Assembly: GCF_014837045.1 (NCBI RefSeq)
Contig: NZ_JACSPR010000001.1
Location: forward strand, 370,134-434,133
DNA: 64,000 bases
Direction: 5' to 3'
Origin: Corynebacterium gallinarum
Lineage (GTDB): Bacteria > Actinomycetota > Actinomycetes > Mycobacteriales > Mycobacteriaceae
Below, piece after piece: positions 26,301-34,626 of the stretch. The position numbers and the translations under genes were made by a program. Positions within the stretch are counted from its first letter, which is position 1, and each line of letters begins with the position of its first letter. Under the pieces are notes generated by a model, which did no database searches, had not been told where the DNA came from, and saw only the letters and a program-made list of their open reading frames with translations.

Positions 26301-26570
26301 GGCAGGTGGGCGGGGTTCGACTTTTTCGACACAGGCATGGGCATCCGGGTGGGGTGTGTCGAGAAAATCGCGTGTGGGCGGAGGTGGAGTTCGACTATTC
26401 CGACACAGGGGCACTGTGGCCGCGGGATTGTGTCGAAAAATTAGAAGGCACCCGGTTTTCTTCGGCGGGTGGCCGGAAAAGTCGCCCTCCCAGATCGCCG
26501 CCTGAGCGGTTGAAGTGCGCCCGGCCATGTCCGAACCCATCAGGCAATGCTCGACGCGTTAAATCCGCTC
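26301..26570 (+). repeat. Double-hairpin repeat, copy A1
   Basis: First of two copies between hrcA and hemW. It begins GGCAGGTGGG and ends near TTAAATCCGC. Hairpin a: TTCGACTTTTTCGACAC (26316-26332) faces GTGTCGAGAAAATCG (26356-26370) across 23 nt. Hairpin b: TTCGACTATTCCGACAC (from 26390) faces GTGTCGAAAAATTAGAA (26430-26446), again across 23 nt. A GC-rich tail with CCGCCTGAGCGGT follows. No gene is visible in it. Confidence 0.85.
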
Positions 26571-26601
26571 CGCGGTGGGGTGCCGTGCACTGAAATGGGG
26601 T

Positions 26602-26870
26602 GGCAGGTGGGCGGGTTCGACTTTTTCGACACGGGCACGGGCATCCGGGTGGGGTGTGTCGAAATAATCGCGTGCACGCGGTCCCCGGGTTCGACTATTC
26701 CGACACAGGAGCCACGCACCGGACCCGGTGTGTCGAAAAAGTCGAACAGGCCTCACCACCCCGAGAAAACCGACGGAAAAACCAACGCCCCACATTGCCG
26801 CCTGAGCGGTCGAACGGCGCCTGGCCATAACCGCGCCCATATGGCGATCCCCAGCGTCTTAAATCCGCAC
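26602..26870 (+). repeat. Double-hairpin repeat, copy A2
   Basis: Second copy, 300-301 bp after A1 in the same orientation, ending within a few bases of the hemW stop. Hairpin a: TTCGACTTTTTCGACAC (26616-26632) and GTGTCGAAATAATCG (26656-26670). Hairpin b: TTCGACTATTCCGACAC (26690-26706) and GTGTCGAAAAAGTCGAA (26730-26746), 17-bp arms with two mismatches. Loops are 23 nt in both. The tail shares GCCGCCTGAGCGGT and TTAAATCCGC with A1. Confidence 0.85.
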
Positions 26871-26874
26871 CCAC

Positions 26875-28071
26875 TCAGGAGACGGTAAGGTCATCGTCCT
26901 CGGCGAGGAGGATGTCGGCGATGATGCCGTCGGCAAGCAGGCGCCCGGCGTCGGTGACCGCAACGTTGCCGCCCACCCGGTGCAGCAGACCACGCTCGAT
27001 GTAACGATCGATGACCTGGTGGGCTGCCGGGGAGAAGATCCCGGCGGGCAGCCCCTGCTTGAGGCGCAGCCCCAGCATGACGCGTTCGGTGTGGTGGTCC
27101 TCGGCGGTGAGGAGTTCGGAATCCATGATCGGCAGCTCCCCGCCCGCGATCTGCGCGGAGTACCTGGCGGGGTGTTTGACGTTGTAGAAACGGTGGTCGC
27201 CGATGTGCGAATGCGCGCCGGGGCCGGCACCCCACCAGTCGCCGTCGACCCAGTACCCCATGTTGTGGCGGCATTCCCCGCCGGGTTTCGCCCAGTTGGA
27301 CACCTCGTACCAGTCGAAGCCGTTGGCGCGGAGGCGCTGGTCGATCATCTCGTAGCGGTCGGCGTAGACATCGTCGTCGGGGGCGGGCAGCTCGCCGCGG
27401 CGGACCTTGCGGGCCATGGCGGTGCCGTCCTCCACGATGAGGGAGTAGGCGGAGACATGATCCACGTCCGCCTCGAGCACGGCGTCGAGGGTTTTGCGCA
27501 CATCATCGTCGGTTTCGGTGGGGGTGCCGTAGATCATGTCGAGGTTGACGTGGTCGAAACCGGCCGCGCGGGCCTCCTTCGCGGCGTCCACCGGCCTGCC
27601 CGGGGTGTGCTGGCGGTCCAGCACCCTAAGCACGCTTGACGACGCCGACTGCATCCCCAGCGAAATACGGTTGTACCCGGACTCACGCAGGGCCTCGAAA
27701 AACTCAGGCGAGGTGGACTCCGGGTTGGATTCGGTGGTGATCTCCGCACCCGGGGCCAGGCCGAAGGTGTTGCGGATGCCGGAGAGCACCCGGGTGAGCC
27801 CGTCCGCCCCGATCAGTGAGGGTGTGCCACCGCCAATGAAGACGGTCTCCGCGGGGCGGGGGCCCGGTTGCGCGGGATCGGCCTCATGAGCTGCGGCGAG
27901 CCGGGCGACGGCCATCTCCAGTTCCACCTCGAGGGCATCAAGATAGGTATCCGGCCCGGCGGTGCTGCCCAGTTCGCCCGCCGTGTAGGTGTTGAAATCG
28001 CAGTACCCGCACCGGGTGGAACAGAAGGGGACATGGATATAGACACCGAAGACTGAGCGAGGAACTGACAT
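26875..28071 (-). CDS. hemW: HemW-like radical SAM protein (coproporphyrinogen III oxidase family)
   Basis: A 398-residue radical-SAM enzyme. The iron-sulfur motif CSTRCGYC lies near residue 20 in YIHVPFCSTRCGYCDF, followed by TVFIGGGTPSLI and the HemN_C domain at the end. HemW proteins insert heme into partner enzymes and usually lack coproporphyrinogen dehydrogenase activity; the single CxxxCxxC without the extra HemN cysteine fits that. ATG 28071 is chosen over upstream non-ATG codons. It lies upstream of hrcA in the same direction, but a 640-bp repeat region separates them. Confidence 0.9.
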   Translation of the reverse strand: MSVPRSVFGVYIHVPFCSTRCGYCDFNTYTAGELGSTAGPDTYLDALEVELEMAVARLAAAHEADPAQPGPRPAETVFIGGGTPSLIGADGLTRVLSGIRNTFGLAPGAEITTESNPESTSPEFFEALRESGYNRISLGMQSASSSVLRVLDRQHTPGRPVDAAKEARAAGFDHVNLDMIYGTPTETDDDVRKTLDAVLEADVDHVSAYSLIVEDGTAMARKVRRGELPAPDDDVYADRYEMIDQRLRANGFDWYEVSNWAKPGGECRHNMGYWVDGDWWGAGPGAHSHIGDHRFYNVKHPARYSAQIAGGELPIMDSELLTAEDHHTERVMLGLRLKQGLPAGIFSPAAHQVIDRYIERGLLHRVGGNVAVTDAGRLLADGIIADILLAEDDDLTVS

Positions 28072-28170
28072 AGCACCCAACAGTAGTGGGTGGGCCTTTT
28101 TCGGCAGAATCTACAGGCGGAACCAAGCTGGGCTATACGAAATTGCCAAGAAAGTAGTAAAGTGCAGAGC

Positions 28171-28839
28171 ATGAAACGGATGACGGTGGTCGCGACACTC
28201 ACAATAGCTTTGCTGGCGGGTGTCGCCCCCTGCTCTGCGCATGAAGCAGCGTCCCCCGTCACCATTGAAACCGCAGCTCACAGCACCACGATCAGTCCGG
28301 CCGGTGTGAATCCGTCCTCGCGGTCCGTTGCGGATGCCGTGGCGGATGCTGCAGCCGAGGCCAGTTCCTCAGCCACCCCAACCCCGACCTCCGAGGCGGA
28401 AGCAGCCCCGCGTCCCACCAACGGTGCTCAGGTTGCTGACAGCACCGGCACGGATAAGGGTGCCACTGACCGTGGCATGTGGCGTGATGTCGTGGCGGAA
28501 CCCGGGCAGACTCTTCACGTGAAATTCGAGGGTGACCGCGTCTACCGGGATCTCACCATTGAGACCCCCGCCCAGTTCGCCACCTTCGACACCGTGATCC
28601 TGCAGGATCAGTCGATCATCGTATTCGTGCCGTCTGATTTCACCACGGGTGCCACCATCAGCCCGGTCTTCACCATCTCCGATGCGCACGGTCAGCTGGA
28701 CAGCTTCTCCGTCACCGTGGAGTATCCGCGTTCCGGCACAACGGAGGCTGAGCCCGCCTCCCCGCTGGCACGCCTGATCTCCGACATCGCCTTCCGCCTG
28801 CCCCAGCTGCCGTTCATGACCCACCTGTTCAAATCCTGA
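28171..28839 (+). CDS. Secreted hypothetical protein
   Basis: A 222-residue exported protein. The signal peptide is residues about 1-23 (MTVVATLTIALLAGVAPCSA, cleavage after CSA). A low-complexity Ala/Ser/Thr/Pro stretch spans residues about 35-90. A beta-sandwich-like body follows (LHVKFEGDRVYRDLTIETP, FTISDAHGQLDSFSVTVEYP), then a hydrophobic C-terminal helix. The body reads like an Rib/cadherin-type surface domain, but no family is recognised with confidence. It has its own terminator. Role unknown; cell-envelope location is inferred. Confidence 0.7.
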   Translation: MKRMTVVATLTIALLAGVAPCSAHEAASPVTIETAAHSTTISPAGVNPSSRSVADAVADAAAEASSSATPTPTSEAEAAPRPTNGAQVADSTGTDKGATDRGMWRDVVAEPGQTLHVKFEGDRVYRDLTIETPAQFATFDTVILQDQSIIVFVPSDFTTGATISPVFTISDAHGQLDSFSVTVEYPRSGTTEAEPASPLARLISDIAFRLPQLPFMTHLFKS

Positions 28840-28854
28840 GGGCCTGTAGAAAAC

Positions 28855-28893
28855 GCATAAAGCCACATCCCTGATCGGGGATGTGGCTTTATG
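28855..28893. terminator. Bidirectional terminator
   Basis: ATAAAGCCACATCCC pairs with GGGATGTGGCTTTAT around a short TGATC loop. A/T-rich on both sides, so it can serve the secreted-protein gene and the convergent gene at 28904. Confidence 0.88.
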
Positions 28894-28903
28894 TGTTCGA
28901 GCC

Positions 28904-29593
28904 CTAGGAGACCTGTCCGCGTTTGTCCTGCATCCGCTCCGCCACACGCGCCACCACCGAATCGATGCGGGCGCGTTCCAGGAGGAACGAGGGAGGATTG
29001 CATCCCCGCTTGGTCCAGACATAGTCAGGGTGCGCATCGGCGACCACGTCCAGCCAGGCGCGGGTGGAGGTGCACACATCATCGGCCACCCGTCCGTAGA
29101 CCATGGGCAGTGACACCGCATCGAGATCATCGGCCGCGCAGGCGGTCTGCGCCAGAACCCAGTCCACCACCTGTTCCAGGTGCGCGACGATCGCCTCGGT
29201 GCGGGCGTTGAGCGCGGCCGCCATGTCACCGACCATGACGATCTCACCGATGGGGTGGGTGTCCTCCAGCTGGGAGGCGGTGATGCGCTCCGGCTGGGTG
29301 AGCCCCACCCGGACTGCTGAGCGGGCACTTACGGTGCCCTGACGCAGACCTGAGGTCAGTGCGTGGCGCAGTCCCAGCAGTTCCGCCACCACGGTTCGGG
29401 AATCATCACGGGCCTCGGCGATGATCTCCTCGAATTCGGCGAGGCAGTCATCGACCAGTTCATCATCCCAGTCCGAGATGGCCTCCATGATGTGTTCGAT
29501 GTAGTCGGCGACCTCATCGCCGATGTTGTAGATCTCCTGGGTGAGTTCGCGGTGGCGCAGTTGCGCGGTGGTGGTGCCCATGGTGTCCAGCAC
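28904..29593 (-). CDS. Conserved hypothetical protein
   Basis: A soluble, largely helical protein of 229 residues, acidic near the N-terminus (ISDWDDELVDDCLAEFEEII). No family is recognised. GTG 29593 is proposed as start because AAAGGA lies directly upstream; ATG 29581 is the next candidate and the frame is open to 29626. It ends 11 nt from a shared bidirectional terminator. Conserved-looking blocks include ADDLDAVSLPMVYGRVADDV and NPPSFLLERARI. Confidence 0.65.
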   Translation of the reverse strand: MLDTMGTTTAQLRHRELTQEIYNIGDEVADYIEHIMEAISDWDDELVDDCLAEFEEIIAEARDDSRTVVAELLGLRHALTSGLRQGTVSARSAVRVGLTQPERITASQLEDTHPIGEIVMVGDMAAALNARTEAIVAHLEQVVDWVLAQTACAADDLDAVSLPMVYGRVADDVCTSTRAWLDVVADAHPDYVWTKRGCNPPSFLLERARIDSVVARVAERMQDKRGQVS

Positions 29594-29773
29594 ACATCCT
29601 TTCTTGCATTCAGCCTCAGGAATCACACGAGACTCTCAAGTAACACTTGAGAGTTTCTCTAACGGGTTTTGACTCTATGTGAATTGGCTTGGAATTGTCG
29701 GCAGGCACGCCGAGAAATCCTCATCCGTCCGCAACTCCGCCGTCAGCTGAACCACCCGGCCACCATCCGGCCG

Positions 29774-30151
29774 CTACCTGGGCAGCGCGGGCAGCCCCAT
29801 CGCAGCCACCAGCTGAGCGAGAATCTCCCGGGGTTCACCCCGGGGCTCGGTGTCATCCAGCCGGGACAGATACCGCTCCACCACCGGGAGCACCGCGTCC
29901 CGTCGCTCCTCCCCCAACCCGAGGCAGTCCACCACATAGGCGGGATTATCCTGGGCGAACAGCCATTCGGGATCCCCGAAGGCCAGACCGGGGTTGGAAC
30001 CGAGGGTGAAGAACTCAGGATCCCCTGCGGAACCGGTGGCGGCGATATAGGCGAACTCGTCCATGATTCCGAGGGCGAACCGTTCCGGCTCCGAGCCCAC
30101 CTCCGCCTGCTGCCAGGCGGCACCATCCCAGTTGAACTGGATCTCATCCAC
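29774..30151 (-). CDS. Small conserved hypothetical protein
   Basis: A 125-residue acidic, soluble protein (WDGAAWQQAEVGSEPERF near the N-terminus, LGLGEERRDAVLPVVERYL near the C-terminus). No family is recognised. It starts with GTG 13 nt after the acyl-CoA synthetase stop and is therefore probably co-transcribed with it. The frame continues upstream into that gene but without a better start. Confidence 0.6.
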   Translation of the reverse strand: MDEIQFNWDGAAWQQAEVGSEPERFALGIMDEFAYIAATGSAGDPEFFTLGSNPGLAFGDPEWLFAQDNPAYVVDCLGLGEERRDAVLPVVERYLSRLDDTEPRGEPREILAQLVAAMGLPALPR

Positions 30152-30164
30152 TGTGGTCGATCCT

Positions 30165-32015
30165 CTACTTTCCGCGGTAGATGTGTTCGATGGCGTCGGC
30201 GTAGCGGCGGTAGACCACATTGCGCTTGACCTTGAGGGTCGGGGTCAGCTCATCGTCTTCCTCGGTGAGGTCGCGGTCGAGGATGTAGAACCGCTTGATG
30301 GCCTCGGAGTGGGAGACGGTGGCGTTGGCGTTGTTGATGGCATCCTGGATCTCACCGCGCAGGGCCGGCTCGGTGGCCAGCTCCTCGATGGTCCGGGACT
30401 CGGGGATGTTGCGGTTGAGTTTCCACCGCTTGAGCGCATCGGGATCAAGGGTGACCAGCAGGCCCACGAAGGGTTTGCCGTCGCCGACAACCATCGCCTG
30501 GCTGATCAGCGGGTGGGCCCGGATGATGTCCTCCAGTGGCCCGGGTGAGACATTCTTGCCGCCGGCGGTGACGATGAGGTCCTTCTTGCGTCCGGTGATC
30601 ACCAGATGCCCGGAGTCGAGCAGTTCACCCAGGTCACCGGTGTTGAACCAACCATCGATGATGGATTCCGCGGTGGCCTTCGGGTTGTTCCAGTACCCGC
30701 GGAAGAGCATCTGTCCATTGAGCAGGATCTCGCCCTCGTCGTTGATGCGGACGGTCATGCCCGGCAGGGGCTTGCCCACGGTGCCGATCTTCTGGTCCTC
30801 GAAGTCGATCGCGGCGGCCGCGGCGGTCTCCGTCAGACCGTAGCCCTCATAGATCGGGATGCCGATGCCACGGTAGAAGTGCAGGAGATCATGGCTCATG
30901 GCGGAGCCACCGGTCACGGCGTAGTGCACGGAGTTACCCACGGCGGCGCGGATCTTGGCGTAGATGAGACGATCGAAGACCTTGTGGGCGGCGGACAGTG
31001 CGCGGCCGGGGCCCTCCTCGGTGTCCTGTGCACGGGAGTAGTCGATGGCGGCCTTCTCCGCGCGGGCGAACAGCGCGGCCTTGATCGGGCCACCGTCGGC
31101 AGCATTGGCCGCAGCGGAGTTGCGGACCTTCTCGAACACACGCGGCACACCGAGGATCAGGTTCGGGCGGGCACGCTGCAGTTCCAGTGCCAGGGTGGAG
31201 AAATCGGACCAGTGGGACTGGGTGGCGCCGCCGATGGTGAACGCCAGGGACACCGCACGCGCCAGCACGTGGGCCAATGGCAGGAAGGTGAGTACCCGGG
31301 ACCCGGGCACCGCGATGGCACCGACCGGGTGGGTCAGCAGGGCCCGGACCTCGGCCAGCCAGTTGTGGTGGGTCAGTTCGCAGCCCTTGGGGCGCCCGGT
31401 GGTGCCGGAGGTGTACACCAGGGAGGCCAGGTCGGAGGACCGGGTGGCTGCAATGCGTTCGTGGACCAGGTCGTCGGCAAGCTCGCGGCCCTCGAACCTG
31501 AGGGTGTCCAGTGCGGAGGAGTTGATCTCCAGGATGCGGCGCAGCCTGGAGGTGGACCCCTTGAGCGCCGGGGTGCCGTCCTCGGTGAGTACGAGGTGTT
31601 TCATCAGGTCGGTGTGATCGGGGGTCTCGGTGATCGCCAGGGATGCACCGGAGTCCTCGATGATCCACTGCACCTGGGACAGGGAGGAGGAGCTGTAGAT
31701 CGGGACGCTGACGGCGCCGGCGGCCCAGATGGCGTAGTCGAGAACGGACCACTCGTAGCGGGTGTCGGCGAGTAGGGCCACGCGGTCGCCCTGTTCCACG
31801 CCGGTGGCGATGATGCCCTTGGCCACGGCGAAGACCTCGTCGAGGAATTCCTGGGCGGTGACATTGACCCACTCGAAGTTCGCGGGCCGGGTGAACAACA
31901 CACCGTAGGGGCGGGTCTTGACCTGGTCGATGAGGGCGGTCAGACAGGTCTCGTTCTCCCCGATGGTGTATTCGGCCTCGACCGTGAATTCCCTGGGTTG
32001 GGACGCTGAAGTCAT
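30165..32015 (-). CDS. Long-chain fatty acid--CoA ligase (FadD15-like)
   Basis: A 616-residue adenylate-forming enzyme activating fatty acids as acyl-AMP, then acyl-CoA. The AMP-binding P-loop is LVYTSGTTGRPKGCELTH; IYEGYGLTETAAA is the A5 motif; FNTGDLGELLDSGHLVITGRKKDLIVTAGGKN covers the hinge; the C-terminal domain follows. It resembles actinobacterial FadD15. Start ATG 32015 gives MTSASQPREF. It is divergent from malQ and followed by a small hypothetical gene. Likely roles are fatty-acid uptake or recycling; exact chain length is unknown. Confidence 0.92.
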   Translation of the reverse strand: MTSASQPREFTVEAEYTIGENETCLTALIDQVKTRPYGVLFTRPANFEWVNVTAQEFLDEVFAVAKGIIATGVEQGDRVALLADTRYEWSVLDYAIWAAGAVSVPIYSSSSLSQVQWIIEDSGASLAITETPDHTDLMKHLVLTEDGTPALKGSTSRLRRILEINSSALDTLRFEGRELADDLVHERIAATRSSDLASLVYTSGTTGRPKGCELTHHNWLAEVRALLTHPVGAIAVPGSRVLTFLPLAHVLARAVSLAFTIGGATQSHWSDFSTLALELQRARPNLILGVPRVFEKVRNSAAANAADGGPIKAALFARAEKAAIDYSRAQDTEEGPGRALSAAHKVFDRLIYAKIRAAVGNSVHYAVTGGSAMSHDLLHFYRGIGIPIYEGYGLTETAAAAAIDFEDQKIGTVGKPLPGMTVRINDEGEILLNGQMLFRGYWNNPKATAESIIDGWFNTGDLGELLDSGHLVITGRKKDLIVTAGGKNVSPGPLEDIIRAHPLISQAMVVGDGKPFVGLLVTLDPDALKRWKLNRNIPESRTIEELATEPALRGEIQDAINNANATVSHSEAIKRFYILDRDLTEEDDELTPTLKVKRNVVYRRYADAIEHIYRGK

Positions 32016-32340
32016 TTCGTGTTCTCGCCTTCCGTGTGTTGTTGGGTCACCCCGGATGCAACCGGGCACCGGAGTCCCTGGGGTGTGTGGGCCCCGGCCT
32101 CCGCCCGGAGGTGTGCTCCCCCAGGCCTATTGGTTCATTAATCCATAGTGTTTCAGTACCAGCTCCGGCAGGGACAACCAGGGTCACCTCGTTGAACGAC
32201 CGGCACCGTATTGGTTTGTCCCCAAATCTACCCGTTTCCTTTCACTTCCAGCAGGACCTGAACAGCAGTTTAGGACAACAATGGTCATTTCAAAGCCGTT
32301 AAGCTGTCGAAAGTGGATTTGAGTGGCATGATGTTAACTT
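32016..32340. other. Divergent promoter region of the acyl-CoA synthetase gene and malQ
   Basis: A 325-bp spacer with no gene. It contains a GC-rich inverted repeat CCTCCG-CC-CGGAGG (32098-32111) and a CATGAT box 8 nt before the malQ GTG. No recognised riboswitch or operator family. Confidence 0.5.
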
Positions 32341-34467
32341 GTGACTGCACGAGGACCTTTACAAGACCTGGCCGGCCTGTACGGCATCTCCACCTCATAC
32401 ACGGATTACAAGGGCGCCGACATTGCGGTCAGTGATGACACACTGATCAAGGTTCTCCGCGCCCTTGACGTGGATCTGGGTGAGGGGGAGCCGTCGGATG
32501 GGACCATCAACGCCGCCATCGAACGATTCCACGACAGGGAGTTCTCCCGTCCCCTGCCGCCGTGTGTGGTGGCGGTGCAGGGTGATGAGGTGGTCTTCCC
32601 CGTCCATGTGCACGAGGGTGCGCCCGCAGAGGTGCACATTGAGTTTGAATCGGGCGAGCGTCGAGAAGCACACCAGGTGGACAACTGGACGCCGCCGCGC
32701 GAGGTGGACGGCACCACCTGGGGCGAGGCGAGCTTCAAGCTCCCCGCTGACCTGCCGCTCGGCTGGCACCAGCTGCGTCTGACCTCCGGGGAGCAGACCG
32801 CGACCTGCGGGCTGATCATCACCCCGGAGCGTCTGTCCACCGCGGACAAGTACCTGGAATCACCCCGCACCGGCGTCATGGCGCAGATCTACTCCGTGCG
32901 CTCCAACCTGTCGTGGAGCATGGGTGATTTCAACGACCTGGGTCACCTCGCCAGCGTGCTGGCCGTCGACGGCACCGATTTCCTCCTCATCAACCCGCTC
33001 CACGCCGCGGAACCCCTGCCACCCACCGAGGATTCCCCGTACCTGCCCACCACCCGCCGGTTCATCAACCCGATCTACCTCCGCGTGGAGGACATCCCGG
33101 AGTTCAACCAGCTCCCGGTCGATCTGCGGGATGAGGTCGCCGAGCTTGCCGACGAGTTCCGCGAGGAGAACTTCACCCCCGACATCATCGAGCGCAACCC
33201 GATCTTCGAGGCGAAGCTGCAGGTGCTGCACGAGATCTTCCGCATCGAGCGCTCCCCCGAACGCGACCGGGCCTTCCGCGACTTCGTGGAGCAGGAGGGT
33301 CAGGGACTGGTTGATTTCGCGTCCTGGTGCGCTGAGCGGGAAGCCACCCAGCTGGCCTCCGCGCACCGCGCCGAACCGGACCGAGATGAACTGACCACGT
33401 TCTACATGTGGCTGCAGTGGTTGTGCGATGAGCAGCTGGCCGCCGCCCAGAAGCGCGCGGTGGACTCCGGTATGTCAATTGGCATCATGGCCGACCTGGC
33501 CGTCGGCGTGCACCCCGGTGGCGCGGATTCCCAGAACCTCGCCCATGTGCTCGCGCCGGACATCTCGGTGGGCGCCCCGCCGGACGGCTACAACCAGCAG
33601 GGCCAGGACTGGTCCCAGCCACCATGGAACCCGACCAGGCTCGCCGAGGAGGGCTACATCCCGTGGCGTAACCTGCTGCGCACCGTGCTGCGCCATTCCG
33701 GCGGCATCCGCGTGGACCACATCCTGGGCCTTTTCCGCCTGTTTGTCATGCCCCGCATGGAATCGCCCGCGACCGGCACCTACCTCAACTTCGACCATGA
33801 CGCACTGGTGGGCATCCTGGCCCTGGAGGCCGAGCTTGCCGACGCCGTCGTCATCGGCGAGGACCTGGGTACCTTCGAACCATGGGTCCAGGACGTGCTG
33901 GCCAGCCGTGGCATCATGGGCACCTCCATCCTGTGGTTCGAGCATTCCGCGAAGCACACCGGTCCCCGTCATCAGGAGGAGTACCGTCCGCTGGCACTGA
34001 CCTCGGTGACCACCCATGATCTGCCGCCCACCGCGGGTTACCTCGCCGGTGAGCACATCGACCTGCGTGACCGCCTCGGCGTGCTCACCCGCGACCCGGC
34101 CGTTGAGCACGAGGAGGACCTGCAGTGGCAGGCGGAGATCCTCGACGTGGTCGCAGCCGCCGGTGCGCTGCCCGTGGCTGAGGGCGGCACCTATGTGGGC
34201 CTGGAGCGCACCGAACGTGGTGAGCTCGCGGAGCTGCTGGCGGGCCTGCACCGCTTCGTGGCCGGCACCCCGTCGGCTCTGACCTGTGTGTCACTGGTGG
34301 ACATGGTCGGTGACAAGCGCGCCCAGAACCAGCCCGGCACCACCCGCGACATGTACCCCAACTGGTGCATTCCGCTGTGTGACAACGAGGGCACCCCGGT
34401 CACCATCGAGGCGCTGCGTGAGCACCCGCTCTACCGCGTCGTCTCAGATGCGGCCGAGCGCCACTAG
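32341..34467 (+). CDS. malQ: 4-alpha-glucanotransferase (amylomaltase)
   Basis: A 708-residue GH77 enzyme that transfers glucan chains between maltodextrins and releases glucose. An N-terminal beta domain (residues about 1-160), usual in actinobacterial MalQ, is followed by the barrel with GVMAQIYSVRSNLSWSMGDF, IGIMADLAVGVHPGGAD (catalytic Asp region), GGIRVDHILGLFRLFVMP, AVVIGEDLGTF (acid/base Glu) and LTSVTTHDLPPTAGYL. Start GTG 32341. It ends just before a terminator with the CGCTTATCGACG motif. Works with treS, the maltokinase and the GH15 enzyme of this window in glucan and trehalose turnover (inferred). Confidence 0.95.
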   Translation: MTARGPLQDLAGLYGISTSYTDYKGADIAVSDDTLIKVLRALDVDLGEGEPSDGTINAAIERFHDREFSRPLPPCVVAVQGDEVVFPVHVHEGAPAEVHIEFESGERREAHQVDNWTPPREVDGTTWGEASFKLPADLPLGWHQLRLTSGEQTATCGLIITPERLSTADKYLESPRTGVMAQIYSVRSNLSWSMGDFNDLGHLASVLAVDGTDFLLINPLHAAEPLPPTEDSPYLPTTRRFINPIYLRVEDIPEFNQLPVDLRDEVAELADEFREENFTPDIIERNPIFEAKLQVLHEIFRIERSPERDRAFRDFVEQEGQGLVDFASWCAEREATQLASAHRAEPDRDELTTFYMWLQWLCDEQLAAAQKRAVDSGMSIGIMADLAVGVHPGGADSQNLAHVLAPDISVGAPPDGYNQQGQDWSQPPWNPTRLAEEGYIPWRNLLRTVLRHSGGIRVDHILGLFRLFVMPRMESPATGTYLNFDHDALVGILALEAELADAVVIGEDLGTFEPWVQDVLASRGIMGTSILWFEHSAKHTGPRHQEEYRPLALTSVTTHDLPPTAGYLAGEHIDLRDRLGVLTRDPAVEHEEDLQWQAEILDVVAAAGALPVAEGGTYVGLERTERGELAELLAGLHRFVAGTPSALTCVSLVDMVGDKRAQNQPGTTRDMYPNWCIPLCDNEGTPVTIEALREHPLYRVVSDAAERH

Positions 34468-34483
34468 GAACCGCTCAACGAAC

Positions 34484-34522
34484 GCTTATCGACGCCCGGG
34501 GTGATCTCCTCCCGGGCGTTTC
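34484..34522 (+). terminator. malQ terminator with GCTTATCGACG leader
   Basis: CGCCCGGG (34493-34500) and CCCGGGCG (34511-34518) form an 8-bp stem with a 10-nt loop, then TTT. Directly before it is GCTTATCGACG (34484-34494), 16 nt after the malQ stop. Confidence 0.75.
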
Positions 34523-34626
34523 GCGTTGGGCGCCGCCGTCTTGTGATCCCCGGGTGTGTGATAAACAATGAGATCGACTGTTTGATCGAATTGAAGAAGA
34601 ATTGAAAAGAAGAAGGCCTGCCTGTC

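Noticed and set aside
26301..26870. CRISPR array or insertion sequence at the repeats
   Set aside because: There are only two long (about 270 bp) similar units, no short regular repeats with unique spacers, no cas genes, no transposase and no terminal target duplication visible.
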